From positions 620,001 to 684,000 of the forward strand of contig NZ_JOEZ01000016.1 in NCBI RefSeq assembly GCF_000721175.1: DNA of 64,000 nt, in the 5' to 3' direction. The DNA is from Streptomyces anulatus. Lineage in GTDB: Bacteria; Actinomycetota; Actinomycetes; Streptomycetales; Streptomycetaceae. The notes beneath the pieces are model-generated. The model ran no database searches, was not told where the DNA came from, and saw only the letters and a list, made by a program, of their open reading frames with translations. Shown here piece after piece: positions 53,818-63,572 of this stretch; positions within the stretch are counted from its first letter, which is position 1, and every line of letters starts with the position of its first letter. The position numbers and the translations under genes are program-made.

Positions 53818-54504
53818 GTGACCGCACCTCTGACGCCGCCCCACCAGCCCGGTCCCCACGACCCGTGGCAGGCCCCGCCCTCGGGCTCCCACTTCGCGCC
53901 CTCCCCGGGCGCGCCGGACGACCCGGACACGGCCACGGAGCTCCGTCAGGCCGCCGTCGTCGTCGTCCTGGTCGCGCTCTCGGGCATCGCGCTCGGGCTG
54001 CTGTGGCTGTGGCTCGCGCCGCGCGTACCGCTGGTCTCCGACGACACGGCCGTCTTCCTCAAGAACAGTGAGGGCGAGGAGGCGATCGGGGCGGACGGAA
54101 CGTTCGTCCTGCTGGCCATCGGCTTCGGCGTGCTCTCGGCCGCAGCCGTCTTCTGGCGACTGCGCCGCGGGGGCATCCTCGTGGTCGTGGGGCTGGCGCT
54201 GGGCGCGCTGCTGGCCTCGCTGCTGGCGTGGCGGGTCGGCATCTGGCTGGGGCCGTCGTCCGACGTGGTGGGGCGGGCCCGGGAGGCCGGGCAGGGGGTG
54301 ACGTTCGAGGCTCCGCTGGAGCTGCACGCGGTGTGGGTGGCGGTGCTGGCGTGGCCGTTCGCGGCGATGGGGATACATCTGCTGCTGACCGCGGCGTTCG
54401 GGCCGCGGGATGTCGAGCCGGGCTGGTCGGGGTATGCGGAGTACTACGGGGCCGGGCCTGTGCAGGGGCCCCTGGCGGGGCCGGGGTCTTCGTCGTCGCC
54501 CTAG
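53818..54504 (+). CDS. DUF2567-like membrane protein
   Basis: The 228-residue protein has a Pro-rich N-terminus (about 38 residues) and four membrane helices (about 42-64, 98-112, 118-138 and 165-190). LALGALLASLLAWRVGIWLG and LWLWLAPRVPLVSDDTAVFL resemble actinobacterial DUF2567 proteins (family recalled, not searched). Function is unknown. GTG 53818 has no evident ribosome site. It ends 4 bases before the second copy of the dispersed repeat begins. Confidence 0.75.
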   Translation: MTAPLTPPHQPGPHDPWQAPPSGSHFAPSPGAPDDPDTATELRQAAVVVVLVALSGIALGLLWLWLAPRVPLVSDDTAVFLKNSEGEEAIGADGTFVLLAIGFGVLSAAAVFWRLRRGGILVVVGLALGALLASLLAWRVGIWLGPSSDVVGRAREAGQGVTFEAPLELHAVWVAVLAWPFAAMGIHLLLTAAFGPRDVEPGWSGYAEYYGAGPVQGPLAGPGSSSSP

Positions 54505-54508
54505 GGTC

Positions 54509-54627
54509 GCCTGCGGCGGGCTTGACCCCCTGCCCGCCCCTTCCCGAAACCGGGGCGTTGCCCCGGGCCCCCTCTGTCCTCAAACGCCGGACGGGCTGGG
54601 TTTCGGGGCAGCGCCCCCGAAAGGGTG
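54509..54627. repeat. Dispersed intergenic repeat, copy 2
   Basis: Same element as at 33940-34058, here filling the whole gap between two convergent genes. The first internal hairpin is CCGGGGC-GTT-GCCCCGG, longer than in copy 1, with loop changes that keep the pairing. The second is TTCGGGG...CCCCGAA around CAGCGC. It probably acts as the only terminator for both genes. Confidence 0.75.
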
Positions 54628-54628
54628 C

Positions 54629-55132
54629 TCAGGCGCCCCGCGCGATCTCCGCGAACGTCGCCCCCGTCAGCTCCGCCAGGTCCGTCGCCGCCAGCTCGAC
54701 CTCCAGGCCGCGTCGGCCCGCCGACACGCAGATCGTCGCGTGGGCGCGCGCCGACGCGTCCAGCACCGTGCGCAGGCGCTTGCGCTGGCCCAGTGGGGAG
54801 ATGCCGCCACGCACGTAGCCCGTGGTGCGTTCCGCGGCCGTCGGGTCCGCCATCGCGGCGCGCTTGCCGCCCACCGCCGCTGCCAGGGCCTTGAGGTCCA
54901 GGGAGCCGGCCACCGGGACGACCGCGACCGTCAGGTCGCCGTCCACGTCCGCCACCAGGGTCTTGAAGACCCGGTCGGGCGAGACGCCCAGGGCCTCGGC
55001 GGCCTCCTCGCCGTAGGAGGGGGAGGCCGGGTCGTGGTCGTAGGCGTGGACCGTGAACGCGGTGCCCGCCGTGGTCAGGGCGACCGTGGCGGGGGTGCCG
55101 CCCGACTGTTGCTTCCTGGGTTTCTTCGCCAC
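54629..55132 (-). CDS. YbaK/EbsC-type Cys-tRNA(Pro) deacylase
   Basis: The 167-residue protein matches the YbaK/EbsC (prolyl-tRNA editing) fold: TPATVALTTAGTAFTVHAYDHD, GVSPDRVFKTLV (conserved Lys), VAVVPVAGSLDLKALA and GGISPLGQRKRL. YbaK hydrolyses mischarged Cys-tRNA-Pro in the cytoplasm. GTG 55132 is the only start near the conserved N-terminus; GAGGAC lies upstream. It follows the LON-domain gene by 16 bases on the same strand. Confidence 0.9.
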   Translation of the reverse strand: MAKKPRKQQSGGTPATVALTTAGTAFTVHAYDHDPASPSYGEEAAEALGVSPDRVFKTLVADVDGDLTVAVVPVAGSLDLKALAAAVGGKRAAMADPTAAERTTGYVRGGISPLGQRKRLRTVLDASARAHATICVSAGRRGLEVELAATDLAELTGATFAEIARGA

Positions 55133-55148
55133 CGGGGGCCGGTCCTCG

Positions 55149-55913
55149 TCAGTTGGGGTGGGTGGGGGCCCGCGTCAGGTCCGTCGCGGGCAGGGAGGGC
55201 AGGTGCCGGATGACCGCGGTCTCCTTGCGCAGCAGGGTCAGCTCCTCGCGCAGCCGGGTGGCGGTGTCCGGGGCCTGGAGTAGGCGCTGTTTGGTGGGGA
55301 CGTCCAGGACCGTGGCCGCCGCGACCAGGTAGGAGATCACCGACGGGTCGTCGGGGAGGTCGGCGCCGGTCGCCAGTGAGCGTTCGCTCGCTCCGGCAAG
55401 CCGCTTCTGGTAGGCGCGGAAGGCTCGCAGGACGCCCTCGGCGAGCGCTCCCGCCTCGTCGCCCTCGTCCTCGCCGGGCGGTTCCTCGGCCAGGTCCTCG
55501 ACCTCTGCGGTCAGATACGGGCCGCTCTCCTCGACGGACAGCAGCCTGACCCGGGTGGTGCCGGTGGCCAGGACCTCGAAGCTGCCGTCGGCGCGCTCGC
55601 GGATCGTCGCCGCGTCGGCGACGCAGCCGACCCGGTGGAAGGTCTGGATCGGGTCGGGGCCGAAGCCCTCCGCCGGGGCGCGCTCGGCGGTAGGGGCCGC
55701 CGCGACGGTGTCCGGCATGCCGGTGGCCGTCGGGGCGATCTCGCGGCCGTCGCGGATCGCGACCACGACGAAGCGGCGAGGTTCGTCCTCGTCGCTCTTC
55801 AGCAGCTCCCGCATCATGGCGCGATATCGCTCTTCGAACACGTTGAGCGGCAGCACCAGGCCGGGGAACAGCACCGCGTTGAGCGGGAAAAGGGGAAGGC
55901 GGGCGGTGGTCAC
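55149..55913 (-). CDS. LON peptidase substrate-binding domain protein
   Basis: The 254-residue protein is a stand-alone LON N-terminal (substrate-binding) domain: LPLFPLNAVLFPG at the start, VFEERYRAMMRELL, and a helical C-terminal half. It lacks the AAA+ and protease parts of Lon. Such proteins are widespread but poorly understood; binding of unfolded peptides is inferred. GTG 55913 has no strong ribosome site and lies 5 bases after the stop of the upstream gene, so coupling is likely. Confidence 0.9.
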   Translation of the reverse strand: MTTARLPLFPLNAVLFPGLVLPLNVFEERYRAMMRELLKSDEDEPRRFVVVAIRDGREIAPTATGMPDTVAAAPTAERAPAEGFGPDPIQTFHRVGCVADAATIRERADGSFEVLATGTTRVRLLSVEESGPYLTAEVEDLAEEPPGEDEGDEAGALAEGVLRAFRAYQKRLAGASERSLATGADLPDDPSVISYLVAAATVLDVPTKQRLLQAPDTATRLREELTLLRKETAVIRHLPSLPATDLTRAPTHPN

Positions 55914-55918
55914 AACGC

Positions 55919-56959
55919 TCAAGCGTAATGGCCCCGGGGGCGGCCGTGGTCGGCCCGGTTGCGTAAGGGGGTCAGGGAGGCCACCTGGAGCCGTGCGCCG
56001 TCCCGCGCGTCCAGGAACCGGCCGAGCGCGTCCTCGGACACCGACGACCACGGGAACGACGTCGCGTACAGGCCGATCATGTTGAACTGGTGCAGCGCCT
56101 CCGCCCAGCGGCCCCGGGCGAGCAGGACGTACGCGAGGAGGTTGCGGACCTCCGCCGGCCACGGGTCGCCGGGCCGGTAGGCGGCGGAGAGCCTGATCGC
56201 CAGGTCGGCCGCCGCGTCGATCCGCTCCTCCAGTACGGAGGTGGTCCGGCCCGCCGCCTGGGTGTCCAGGAGCAGCGCGAAGGCCGCCCGGACCGGCAGG
56301 GCCTGCACCAGGGAGTCGGGCAGCGCGTCCTCCGCGGCCCGCTCGGCGAAGTCGAAGCACTCGCGGTGCGAGCCGTACCAGGCGGCGGAGAGGTAGCGCA
56401 GGGCCGCCACATGGCAGCCGTAATGGTGCGCGGAACGCCGTACGGCCTGTTCCCACAGCGACTCGAACGCGGTGTGCGTGGCGTGGGTGCCGCGTGCGTG
56501 GTCCAGGGCGAGCCGCCACGGCACGGGGTCGCGCGGGTGGGCGTCGGCGGCGGCGGTGATCAGCGGGCCGATCTCGCGGAGCCGTTCCGCGCGGGCAGGG
56601 GACTCCCAGGCACGGCGGACCGACAGCTCCGCCTTGACCAGCAGCGCGTCCGGGTCGCGCGGGGCGGCGGCCAGCCATGTGTCGAGCCAGCCGTCCCGGC
56701 TGCGGGCGAAGGCGACGAGCCGCCCGAGGTAGCGGTCCCGGTTCTCCCAGTCGGCGGCGTCCCGGGTGGTGGCGAGCAGCTCGGCTGCCGGCTCGTGGTC
56801 GCCCAGGGCGGCGGCGACCAGCGCGGGAGAGAGCCGCTCGTCGGGGGCGTCGAGCAGCACAGCGTCATCCGCGGACAGTCCGGCGGACAGCGGAGGGCTG
56901 TGCCGGACCATGCGCGCGGTACTGAGCAGAGCGCGAAGGAAGGCCATGGTGCAGACCAT
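55919..56959 (-). CDS. Helical repeat protein of unknown function
   Basis: I do not recognise a named family. The 346-residue product is all-helical and Ala/Leu/Arg-rich, with TPR-like pairs such as DPDALLVKAELSVRRAWES and WAEALHQFNMIGLYATSFPW. It has no signal peptide or membrane segment. ATG 56959 is used; ATG 56947 (MAFLRALLSTAR) is 12 bases in and equally possible, and neither has a good ribosome site. It is 5 bases upstream of the LON-domain gene, implying a shared operon and perhaps a shared job in protein handling. Bases 56960-57204 upstream hold no gene. Confidence 0.75.
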   Translation of the reverse strand: MVCTMAFLRALLSTARMVRHSPPLSAGLSADDAVLLDAPDERLSPALVAAALGDHEPAAELLATTRDAADWENRDRYLGRLVAFARSRDGWLDTWLAAAPRDPDALLVKAELSVRRAWESPARAERLREIGPLITAAADAHPRDPVPWRLALDHARGTHATHTAFESLWEQAVRRSAHHYGCHVAALRYLSAAWYGSHRECFDFAERAAEDALPDSLVQALPVRAAFALLLDTQAAGRTTSVLEERIDAAADLAIRLSAAYRPGDPWPAEVRNLLAYVLLARGRWAEALHQFNMIGLYATSFPWSSVSEDALGRFLDARDGARLQVASLTPLRNRADHGRPRGHYA

Positions 56960-57204
56960 TGAAAAGCGCTGGTGAGGGCCGCGCCAGAGGTGTGCTGTGA
57001 AGCTTCTGTGCCGAGTGAACGGGTTGTATCGGACCAGGTCAAGAAAAGGCAAAGGAAATGCCTTCTGGTGGCTTGATCGCGTCAACTCGTGATGCTCGTC
57101 CGCCCCGGTGGCCCCATGGTGCGGGCAGTCGGGGCCGCCGCCCCGGCCGCCCGTGCTCGGCTGGGGGCGGCTCTCCGGCCCCGGGGTCCGCGACGCTCCT
57201 GGAG

Positions 57205-58806
57205 TCAGCCCCTGCGCAGCATCCGCGACGCCCCCGCTGCCACCGTGGTGGCCAGAACCCACCCCACCAGCACCAGACCGGCCGCCGCCCACTGCCAGGC
57301 GTCCTCCATCCGCCAGTAGCCGTCCTGCCCGAGGTTGATCACCGGGATCAGCAGATCCAGCGCGTACAGCGCGGGATTCCACTGCGGATGCTCCTCGCCC
57401 TTGACCGAGGGCGGTGTGTGCTGTGCGAAGGCCGCCGTGCCCGCCGCCCACAGCACCGCCATCCACACCGCCGCCCGTCCCGGCCGGTAGCCGTACGCCA
57501 CCGTCCAGTCCTGGAGGTACCCCCAGGCCTTCGCGGCGGGCGGCAGTGTCTCGCGGCGGCGGCGCTGCTTGGCGAGCAGCACCTCGCGCGCGTCCGCGTC
57601 CTCGCCACAGCTGCGCATCACCGTGGCCAGCCGCTCGTACGGCTCGGGGACGTACTCCGGGGTCGCCGCCTGCACCCACTCCAGGCGCCGGGAGAGCGGG
57701 AAGTGGCCGTAGGGGACGAGGTTCTCGTAGACGAAGCCGCCCATCGCCAGGCCGCCTGGGCCCGGCCAGCTCGTCGACAGGTCGATCAGCGTCACCACCT
57801 TCGCGCCGTTCAGGACGACCCGGCCCTCCTCCGGGCGCTCCGCGTTGAACCGCAGCTCCGGCGTCACGATCCGGCGCAGCGACAACTCCTCCTGCCGCGT
57901 CATCGTGAACCGGGCCTTGTGCAGGTCCACCGCGTCCCCGAACCGCCCGTCGTCCAGGCGCACCCCGCCCCGGCACTCGAAGATCTGCGAGCGGGTGCCG
58001 CGCGCCGGGGTCGGGGCGTAGACCACGCCGTACGGGGGAGTGGTGCCCTGGTTCCCCGTCTCGACGCTCACCCACGCCTCGGTCATGTAGAGCGTGCGCT
58101 CCACCGTCAGCTGCGGGGCGTTCAGCGCGCGACGGTCCTCCGCGGCGCGCAGCCGGCTGCCGCGCAGGCTCAGCGAACCGCCCACCTTCGTCCCGCGCAG
58201 GCTCAGCTCGCCGAGCGTCTCGATCATCTCGGCCTGGAGGTCCTGCGCGACCGCCATGCCGTCCCCGACGATGGCCCGCCCGTGCCGGTCCGGGCCGACG
58301 CTGAGCTGGTTGATGAGCAGGTCCGTGCCGATCTGGGCGTCGGTCAGCCGGACGCCCCGGTCGATCCGGCAGCGCGGCAGATGCAGATCGCCCTCCGTGT
58401 GCAGCCGCGCCGCCTCCAGCCGGGGCAGCGCGCAGCCCACCAGCCGCAGCGTCGTGAAGTGGCACTCGGGGACCACCACCTCCTGCTCGAAGCGGCAGCC
58501 GGTCAGCTCCACGTACGGAGAGACCCGGCCGCCCGCCAGATCCAGCTTTCCGGTGATCCGCACCCCCCGGAGCTTCAGCGCCGCCACCCGCCCGGGCCGG
58601 GCGGGCGGACCGCTCAGCAGCAGTCGCGCCACCGTGCGTGCGCCGACGCTCCGCTCGGGCCCCCACTCCTGCGGGGCGAACGGGTCGTTGCGGGCCGTGT
58701 CGTAACTGCGTAAGTCGTAGATGGTCCCGTTGCGGAAGGACTGCCACATGCCCAGCTCCGCTGCGCTGAGGCCGTCCGGGATGTCGCCTTCGTGCGGCTC
58801 GGTCAC
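57205..58806 (-). CDS. Repeat-solenoid protein with two C-terminal membrane helices
   Basis: Function unknown. The 533-residue product has an N-terminal helical part. A region of about residues 75-350 follows, in which short segments repeat (LKLRGVRITGKLDLAGG, LSLRGTKVGGSLSLRGSRL, LHTEGDLHLPRCRI), each alternating small/hydrophobic residues like a pentapeptide-repeat beta solenoid. The C-terminal 110 residues hold a basic segment and two or three membrane helices (about 440-458, 480-495 and 508-527). The protein is probably membrane-bound with a cytoplasmic solenoid. GTG 58806 has GGAGGGAG upstream. Confidence 0.75.
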   Translation of the reverse strand: MTEPHEGDIPDGLSAAELGMWQSFRNGTIYDLRSYDTARNDPFAPQEWGPERSVGARTVARLLLSGPPARPGRVAALKLRGVRITGKLDLAGGRVSPYVELTGCRFEQEVVVPECHFTTLRLVGCALPRLEAARLHTEGDLHLPRCRIDRGVRLTDAQIGTDLLINQLSVGPDRHGRAIVGDGMAVAQDLQAEMIETLGELSLRGTKVGGSLSLRGSRLRAAEDRRALNAPQLTVERTLYMTEAWVSVETGNQGTTPPYGVVYAPTPARGTRSQIFECRGGVRLDDGRFGDAVDLHKARFTMTRQEELSLRRIVTPELRFNAERPEEGRVVLNGAKVVTLIDLSTSWPGPGGLAMGGFVYENLVPYGHFPLSRRLEWVQAATPEYVPEPYERLATVMRSCGEDADAREVLLAKQRRRRETLPPAAKAWGYLQDWTVAYGYRPGRAAVWMAVLWAAGTAAFAQHTPPSVKGEEHPQWNPALYALDLLIPVINLGQDGYWRMEDAWQWAAAGLVLVGWVLATTVAAGASRMLRRG

Positions 58807-58933
58807 GGCCGCTCCCTCCGTGCACACATGCTGTGGTGCTGTTCTTCCCTCTGCGTGACGCCGTGAAAGCTAGCGGTCAGCAGTGACAGCCGGACATGGC
58901 CGAGACGCGTATCGGCCAGTGGTGCGGACGATC

Positions 58934-58950
58934 GGTATCAGCCACTGATA
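58934..58950. promoter_or_regulatory. Inverted repeat upstream of hisD
   Basis: GTATCAG (58934-58940) and CTGATAC (58944-58950) flank CCA, 41 bases before the hisD start. A related half site GTATCGGCCA occurs just upstream near 58909. It could be the operator of the his cluster. Confidence 0.4.
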
Positions 58951-58991
58951 CGGGTGACCGGCCGCTCCGGGCGGTCTGAGAGAATTGCCGT

Positions 58992-60314
58992 GTGATCTCT
59001 CGAATCGATCTGCGCGGTGACGCCCTCCCCGAGGGTGCCGCTCTGCGCGACCTGCTGCCCCGTGCCGAGTTCGACGTGGAAGCCGCCCTGGAGACGGTGC
59101 GGCCCATCTGTCAGGACGTGCGCCATCGTGGCTCCGCGGCAGTGATCGACTGGGGGGAGAAACTGGACGGTGTCCGGATCGAATCGGTCCGGGTGCCCGG
59201 CGACGCGCTCTCCCGAGCCCTCCAGGAGCTGGACCGGGCCGTCCGCGCCGCCCTGGAGGAGTCGATCCGCCGCGCCCGTCTCGTCCACCGCGAGCAGCGC
59301 CGCACCACGCACACCACCCAGGTCGTCCCCGGCGGCACCGTCACCGAGAAGTGGGTGCCCGTCGAGCGTGTCGGGCTCTACGTCCCCGGCGGCCGCTCGG
59401 TCTACCCCTCCTCCGTCGTGATGAACGTCGTCCCGGCCCAGGAGGCGGGCGTCGAGGGCATCGCGGTGGCCTCCCCGCCGCAGAAGGACTTCGGCGGGCT
59501 CCCGCACCCCACGATCCTCGCCGCCTGCGCCCTGCTCGGTGTGGACGAGGTGTACGCGGCGGGCGGCGCCCAGGCCGTCGCGATGTTCGCCTACGGCACC
59601 GAGGACTGCCTCCCGGTCAACCTGGTCACCGGCCCCGGCAACATCTACGTCGCCGCCGCCAAGCGCCTCCTCAAGGGCCGCATCGGCATCGACGCCGAGG
59701 CCGGGCCCACCGAGATCGCGATCCTGGCGGACGCCACCGCCGACCCGGCGCACGTCGCCGCCGACCTGATCAGCCAGGCCGAGCACGACCCGATGGCCGC
59801 CGCTGTCCTGGTCACCGACTCCGAGGAGCTGGCCGCCGCCACCGAGGCCGAGCTGGCCCCCCAGGTCGCCGCGTCCAAGCACATCAAGGAACGTATCGAG
59901 CCCGCCCTCGCCGGCCGCCAGTCCGCGATCGTCCTGGTCTCCTCCATCGAGGCCGGCCTCAAGGTCGTCGACGCGTACGGCGCCGAGCACCTGGAGATCC
60001 AGACCGCCGACGCCGCCGCCCTCGCCGACCGGGTCCGCAACGCCGGAGCGATCTTCGTCGGCCCCTGGTCGCCCGTCTCGCTCGGCGACTACTGCGCCGG
60101 CTCCAACCACGTCCTGCCCACCGGCGGCTGCGCCTGCCACTCCTCGGGCCTCTCCGTGCAGTCCTTCCTGCGCGGCATCCACATCGTCGACTACACCCGC
60201 GACGCGCTCGCCGAGGTCACCCACCATGTCGTGACCCTCGCCGAGGCGGAGGACCTCCCCGCCCACGGCGCCGCGTTGAAGGCACGGTTCGGATGGAAGG
60301 TCCCGCAGCAGTGA
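58992..60314 (+). CDS. hisD: Histidinol dehydrogenase HisD
   Basis: The 440-residue enzyme has the HisD signatures [48 protein letters not shown] and the zinc/catalytic region [18 protein letters not shown] (His/Asp) and [13 protein letters not shown] (His). It oxidises L-histidinol to L-histidine in two NAD+-dependent steps. GTG 58992 is the start. It heads the his cluster; its TGA overlaps the hisC GTG (GTGA). Confidence 0.97.
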   Translation: MISRIDLRGDALPEGAALRDLLPRAEFDVEAALETVRPICQDVRHRGSAAVIDWGEKLDGVRIESVRVPGDALSRALQELDRAVRAALEESIRRARLVHREQRRTTHTTQVVPGGTVTEKWVPVERVGLYVPGGRSVYPSSVVMNVVPAQEAGVEGIAVASPPQKDFGGLPHPTILAACALLGVDEVYAAGGAQAVAMFAYGTEDCLPVNLVTGPGNIYVAAAKRLLKGRIGIDAEAGPTEIAILADATADPAHVAADLISQAEHDPMAAAVLVTDSEELAAATEAELAPQVAASKHIKERIEPALAGRQSAIVLVSSIEAGLKVVDAYGAEHLEIQTADAAALADRVRNAGAIFVGPWSPVSLGDYCAGSNHVLPTGGCACHSSGLSVQSFLRGIHIVDYTRDALAEVTHHVVTLAEAEDLPAHGAALKARFGWKVPQQ

Positions 60315-61438
60315 CGAGCGACACCGCCCCCCGCAACCCCTGGGACGAGCTCCCCATCCGCGACGAACTCCGCGGCCAGTCCCCGTACGGAGCGCCCCAG
60401 CTCGACGTCCCCGTACGCCTCAACACCAACGAGAACCCCTACCCGCTCCCCGAAGCGCTGGTCGACCGGATCGCCGAGCGGGTCCGCGAGGCCGCCCGCA
60501 GCCTCAACCGCTACCCCGACCGGGACGCCGTCGAGCTCCGCACCGAGCTCGCCCGCTACCTGAGCCGCACCGCCGGACACGAGGTGACAGCGGCCAACGT
60601 GTGGGCCGCCAACGGCTCCAACGAGGTCCTCCAGCAGCTGCTCCAGACCTTCGGCGGACCCGGACGCACCGCGATCGGCTTCGAACCCTCGTACTCCATG
60701 CACGCCCTGATCTCCCGGGGCACCGGCACCGGCTGGATCTCCGGCCCGCGCTCCGACGACTTCACCATCGACGTGGACGCCGCCCGCGCCGCCATCGCCG
60801 AGCACCGCCCCGAGGTCGTCTTCATCACCTCGCCCAACAACCCCACCGGCACCGCGGTCGACGCGGAGACCGTCCTCGCCCTGTACGACGCCGCCCAGGC
60901 CGCCGGGCCCTCGATGGTCGTCGTCGACGAGGCCTACGGCGAGTTCAGCCACCACCCCTCGCTGCTCCCGCTGATCGAGGGCCGCCGCAACCTGGTCCTC
61001 TCCCGGACCATGTCCAAGGCGTTCGGCGCGGCAGGCCTCCGCCTCGGCTACCTCGCAGCCGCCCCGGCCGTGGTCGACGCGGTCCAGCTGGTGCGGCTGC
61101 CGTACCACCTCTCCTCCGTCACCCAGGCCACCGCGCTCGCCGCCCTGGAGCACACCGATACGCTGCTCGGGTACGTCGCGCAGCTCAAGAGCGAGCGCGA
61201 CCGGCTGGTGGCCGAGCTGCGCGCCACCGGCTACGAGGTCACCGACTCGGACGCCAACTTCGTCCAGTTCGGCCGTTTCGACGACAGCCACGCCGTCTGG
61301 CAGCAGATCCTCGACCGGGGCGTCCTGGTCCGGGACAACGGCGTACCGGGATGGCTGCGGGTCACCGCGGGAACCCCGGCAGAGAACGACGCGTTCCTCG
61401 ATGCGGTACGCGAAATCAAGAAGGAGCACGACGCATGA
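60311..61438 (+). CDS. hisC: Histidinol-phosphate aminotransferase HisC
   Basis: The 375-residue fold-type I PLP enzyme has [13 protein letters not shown] at the N-terminus, [20 protein letters not shown] and the PLP lysine in [17 protein letters not shown]. It makes L-histidinol phosphate from imidazole-acetol phosphate and Glu. GTG 60311 overlaps the hisD stop, with GGAAGG at 60295-60300; ATG 60293 is a possible longer start. The stop overlaps hisB (ATGA). Confidence 0.96.
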   Translation: MTSDTAPRNPWDELPIRDELRGQSPYGAPQLDVPVRLNTNENPYPLPEALVDRIAERVREAARSLNRYPDRDAVELRTELARYLSRTAGHEVTAANVWAANGSNEVLQQLLQTFGGPGRTAIGFEPSYSMHALISRGTGTGWISGPRSDDFTIDVDAARAAIAEHRPEVVFITSPNNPTGTAVDAETVLALYDAAQAAGPSMVVVDEAYGEFSHHPSLLPLIEGRRNLVLSRTMSKAFGAAGLRLGYLAAAPAVVDAVQLVRLPYHLSSVTQATALAALEHTDTLLGYVAQLKSERDRLVAELRATGYEVTDSDANFVQFGRFDDSHAVWQQILDRGVLVRDNGVPGWLRVTAGTPAENDAFLDAVREIKKEHDA

Positions 61439-62031
61439 GCCCCCGCGTAGGCCGCGTGGAACGCACCACGAAGGAAACGTCCGTGCTGGTCGAGATCAAC
61501 CTCGACGGCACCGGAAAGGTCGATGTCGCCACCGGGGTCGGCTTCTACGACCACATGCTGGACCAGCTCGGCCGGCACGGCCTCTTCGACCTCACGGTCA
61601 AGACCGAGGGCGACCTGCACATCGACAGCCACCACACCATCGAGGACACCGCGCTCGCGCTCGGCGCCGCCTTCAGGCAGGCCCTCGGCGACAAGGTCGG
61701 CATCTACCGCTTCGGCAACTGCACCGTCCCGCTGGACGAGTCGCTCGCCCAGGTCACCGTCGACCTCTCCGGCCGCCCCTACCTCGTGCACACCGAGCCC
61801 GAGAAGATGGCGCCGATGATCGGCGAGTACGACACGACGATGACCCGGCACATCCTGGAGTCCTTCGTCGCCCAGGCGCAGATCGCCCTGCACGTCCACG
61901 TGCCGTACGGGCGCAACGCCCACCACATCGTCGAGTGCCAGTTCAAGGCGCTCGCCCGCGCCCTGCGGTACGCCTGTGAGCACGACCCGCGCGCCGCCGG
62001 CATCCTGCCCTCCACGAAGGGCGCCCTGTGA
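61435..62031 (+). CDS. hisB: Imidazoleglycerol-phosphate dehydratase HisB
   Basis: The 198-residue monofunctional dehydratase has the metal-binding repeats [14 protein letters not shown] and [17 protein letters not shown], and the [14 protein letters not shown] segment. It lacks the phosphatase domain of enterobacterial HisB; histidinol phosphatase must be encoded elsewhere. ATG 61435 overlaps the hisC stop; its TGA overlaps the next small gene (GTGA). Confidence 0.97.
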   Translation: MSPRVGRVERTTKETSVLVEINLDGTGKVDVATGVGFYDHMLDQLGRHGLFDLTVKTEGDLHIDSHHTIEDTALALGAAFRQALGDKVGIYRFGNCTVPLDESLAQVTVDLSGRPYLVHTEPEKMAPMIGEYDTTMTRHILESFVAQAQIALHVHVPYGRNAHHIVECQFKALARALRYACEHDPRAAGILPSTKGAL

Positions 62032-62195
62032 CCGGTCTCAACACCATCCTGATCGTCGTCGGCCTCTTCCTGGCCGGCGGCGTCTACTCCTTCGCGAAGC
62101 AGGGGATGCCCAAGGGCGTCATCGTGCTGCTGTCGATCGGCTCCGTGATGTGCCTGGTGGCGGGCATCCTGCGGATCCAGGGACTGTGGGACTGA
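62028..62195 (+). CDS. 55-residue membrane protein inside the his cluster
   Basis: GTG 62028 overlaps the hisB stop. The product ([20 protein letters not shown]..., ending [10 protein letters not shown]) is two hydrophobic helices (about residues 4-20 and 29-48) joined by a short basic turn ([10 protein letters not shown]). The overlapping start, and a stop 10 bases before hisH, indicate a real co-translated gene. It has no recognised domain; a link to histidine synthesis is only positional. Confidence 0.8.
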   Translation: MTGLNTILIVVGLFLAGGVYSFAKQGMPKGVIVLLSIGSVMCLVAGILRIQGLWD

Positions 62196-62205
62196 GAGGC
62201 ACGCT

Positions 62206-62847
62206 GTGACTGACACGAAGAAGGTCGTGGTCTTCGACTACGGCTTCGGCAACGTCCGTTCCGCCGAGCGGGCCCTCGCCCGCGTCGGCGCGGACGTCGA
62301 GATCACCCGCGACTACGACCGCGCGATGAACGCCGACGGACTCCTCGTTCCCGGCGTCGGCGCGTTCTCCGCCTGCATGGACGGGCTGAAGCGGGCCCGC
62401 GGCGACTGGATCGTCGGCCGCAGGCTCTCCGGCGGCCGTCCCGTCATGGGCATCTGCGTCGGGATGCAGATCCTGTTCGAGCGCGGCATCGAGCACGGCG
62501 TGGAGACCGAGGGCCTGGACGAATGGCCCGGCACGGTCGGACCGCTCAAGGCCGACGTGGTCCCGCACATGGGGTGGAACACCGTCGAGGCCCCCGAGGA
62601 CTCCCGGCTCTTCGCGGGCCTGGACGCCGACGCCCGGTACTACTTCGTGCACTCCTACGCGGCGCACGACTGGTCCCTGGAAGTGACCAACGCCAAGATC
62701 CGTGCCCCCAAGGTCACCTGGGCCACGCACGGCGAACGGTTCGTGGCCGCCGTGGAGAACGGTGCGCTGTGGGCCACCCAGTTCCACCCCGAGAAGTCCG
62801 GCGATGCCGGCGCCCAGCTGCTGACCAACTGGATCGAGACGCTGTAA
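62206..62847 (+). CDS. hisH: Imidazole glycerol phosphate synthase glutaminase subunit HisH
   Basis: The 213-residue class I glutamine amidotransferase has the nucleophile Cys84 in GICVGMQ, the PHMGWNTVE segment and the His/Glu pair in TQFHPEKSG. It supplies ammonia to HisF, forming imidazole glycerol phosphate and AICAR. GTG 62206 is the start. Its TAA shares a base with the priA ATG (TAATG). Confidence 0.97.
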   Translation: MTDTKKVVVFDYGFGNVRSAERALARVGADVEITRDYDRAMNADGLLVPGVGAFSACMDGLKRARGDWIVGRRLSGGRPVMGICVGMQILFERGIEHGVETEGLDEWPGTVGPLKADVVPHMGWNTVEAPEDSRLFAGLDADARYYFVHSYAAHDWSLEVTNAKIRAPKVTWATHGERFVAAVENGALWATQFHPEKSGDAGAQLLTNWIETL

Positions 62848-63572
62848 TGCCGAAGCTTGAACTGCTCCCCGCCGTCGACGTCCGCGACGGCCAGGCCGTC
62901 CGCCTCGTGCACGGCGAGTCCGGCTCCGAGACCTCCTACGGCTCCCCGCTGGAGGCCGCCCTCGCCTGGCAGCGCGCCGGCGCCGAGTGGCTGCACCTCG
63001 TCGACCTGGACGCCGCCTTCGGCACCGGCGACAACCGCGCCCTGATCGCCGAGGTCGCCGGGGCCATGGACATCAAGGTCGAGCTGTCCGGCGGCATCCG
63101 CGACGACGCCTCGCTCGCCGCCGCCCTCGCCACCGGCTGCCGCCGGGTCAACCTCGGCACCGCCGCCCTGGAGACCCCCGAGTGGGTCGCCAAGGTCATC
63201 GCCGAGCACGGCGACAAGATCGCCGTCGGCCTCGACGTCCGCGGCACCACCCTGCGCGGCCGGGGCTGGACCCGCGACGGCGGCGACCTCTACGAGACCC
63301 TCGCCCGCCTCGACGCCGAGGGCTGCGCCCGCTACGTCGTCACCGACATCGCCAAGGACGGCACCCTTCAGGGCCCCAACCTGGCCCTGCTGCGGGACGT
63401 CTGCGCCGTCACCGACCGCCCGGTCGTCGCCTCCGGGGGCGTCTCCTCCCTCGCCGACCTCCGCGCCATCTCCCTCCTCGTCCCCGAAGGCGTCGAGGGC
63501 GCGATCGTCGGCAAGGCGCTGTACGCGAAGGCCTTCACGCTGGAAGAGGCCCTCAAGGCGGTCGCCGCATGA
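62847..63572 (+). CDS. priA: Phosphoribosyl isomerase A (HisA/TrpF dual function)
   Basis: The 241-residue TIM barrel starts [20 protein letters not shown] (catalytic Asp) and has [18 protein letters not shown] and [15 protein letters not shown] (second catalytic Asp). In Streptomyces and Mycobacterium this single enzyme serves both histidine (HisA) and tryptophan (TrpF) synthesis. The actinobacterial sequence type and his location support priA. ATG 62847 follows directly from hisH; the TGA overlaps the RidA gene start. Confidence 0.94.
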   Translation: MPKLELLPAVDVRDGQAVRLVHGESGSETSYGSPLEAALAWQRAGAEWLHLVDLDAAFGTGDNRALIAEVAGAMDIKVELSGGIRDDASLAAALATGCRRVNLGTAALETPEWVAKVIAEHGDKIAVGLDVRGTTLRGRGWTRDGGDLYETLARLDAEGCARYVVTDIAKDGTLQGPNLALLRDVCAVTDRPVVASGGVSSLADLRAISLLVPEGVEGAIVGKALYAKAFTLEEALKAVAA

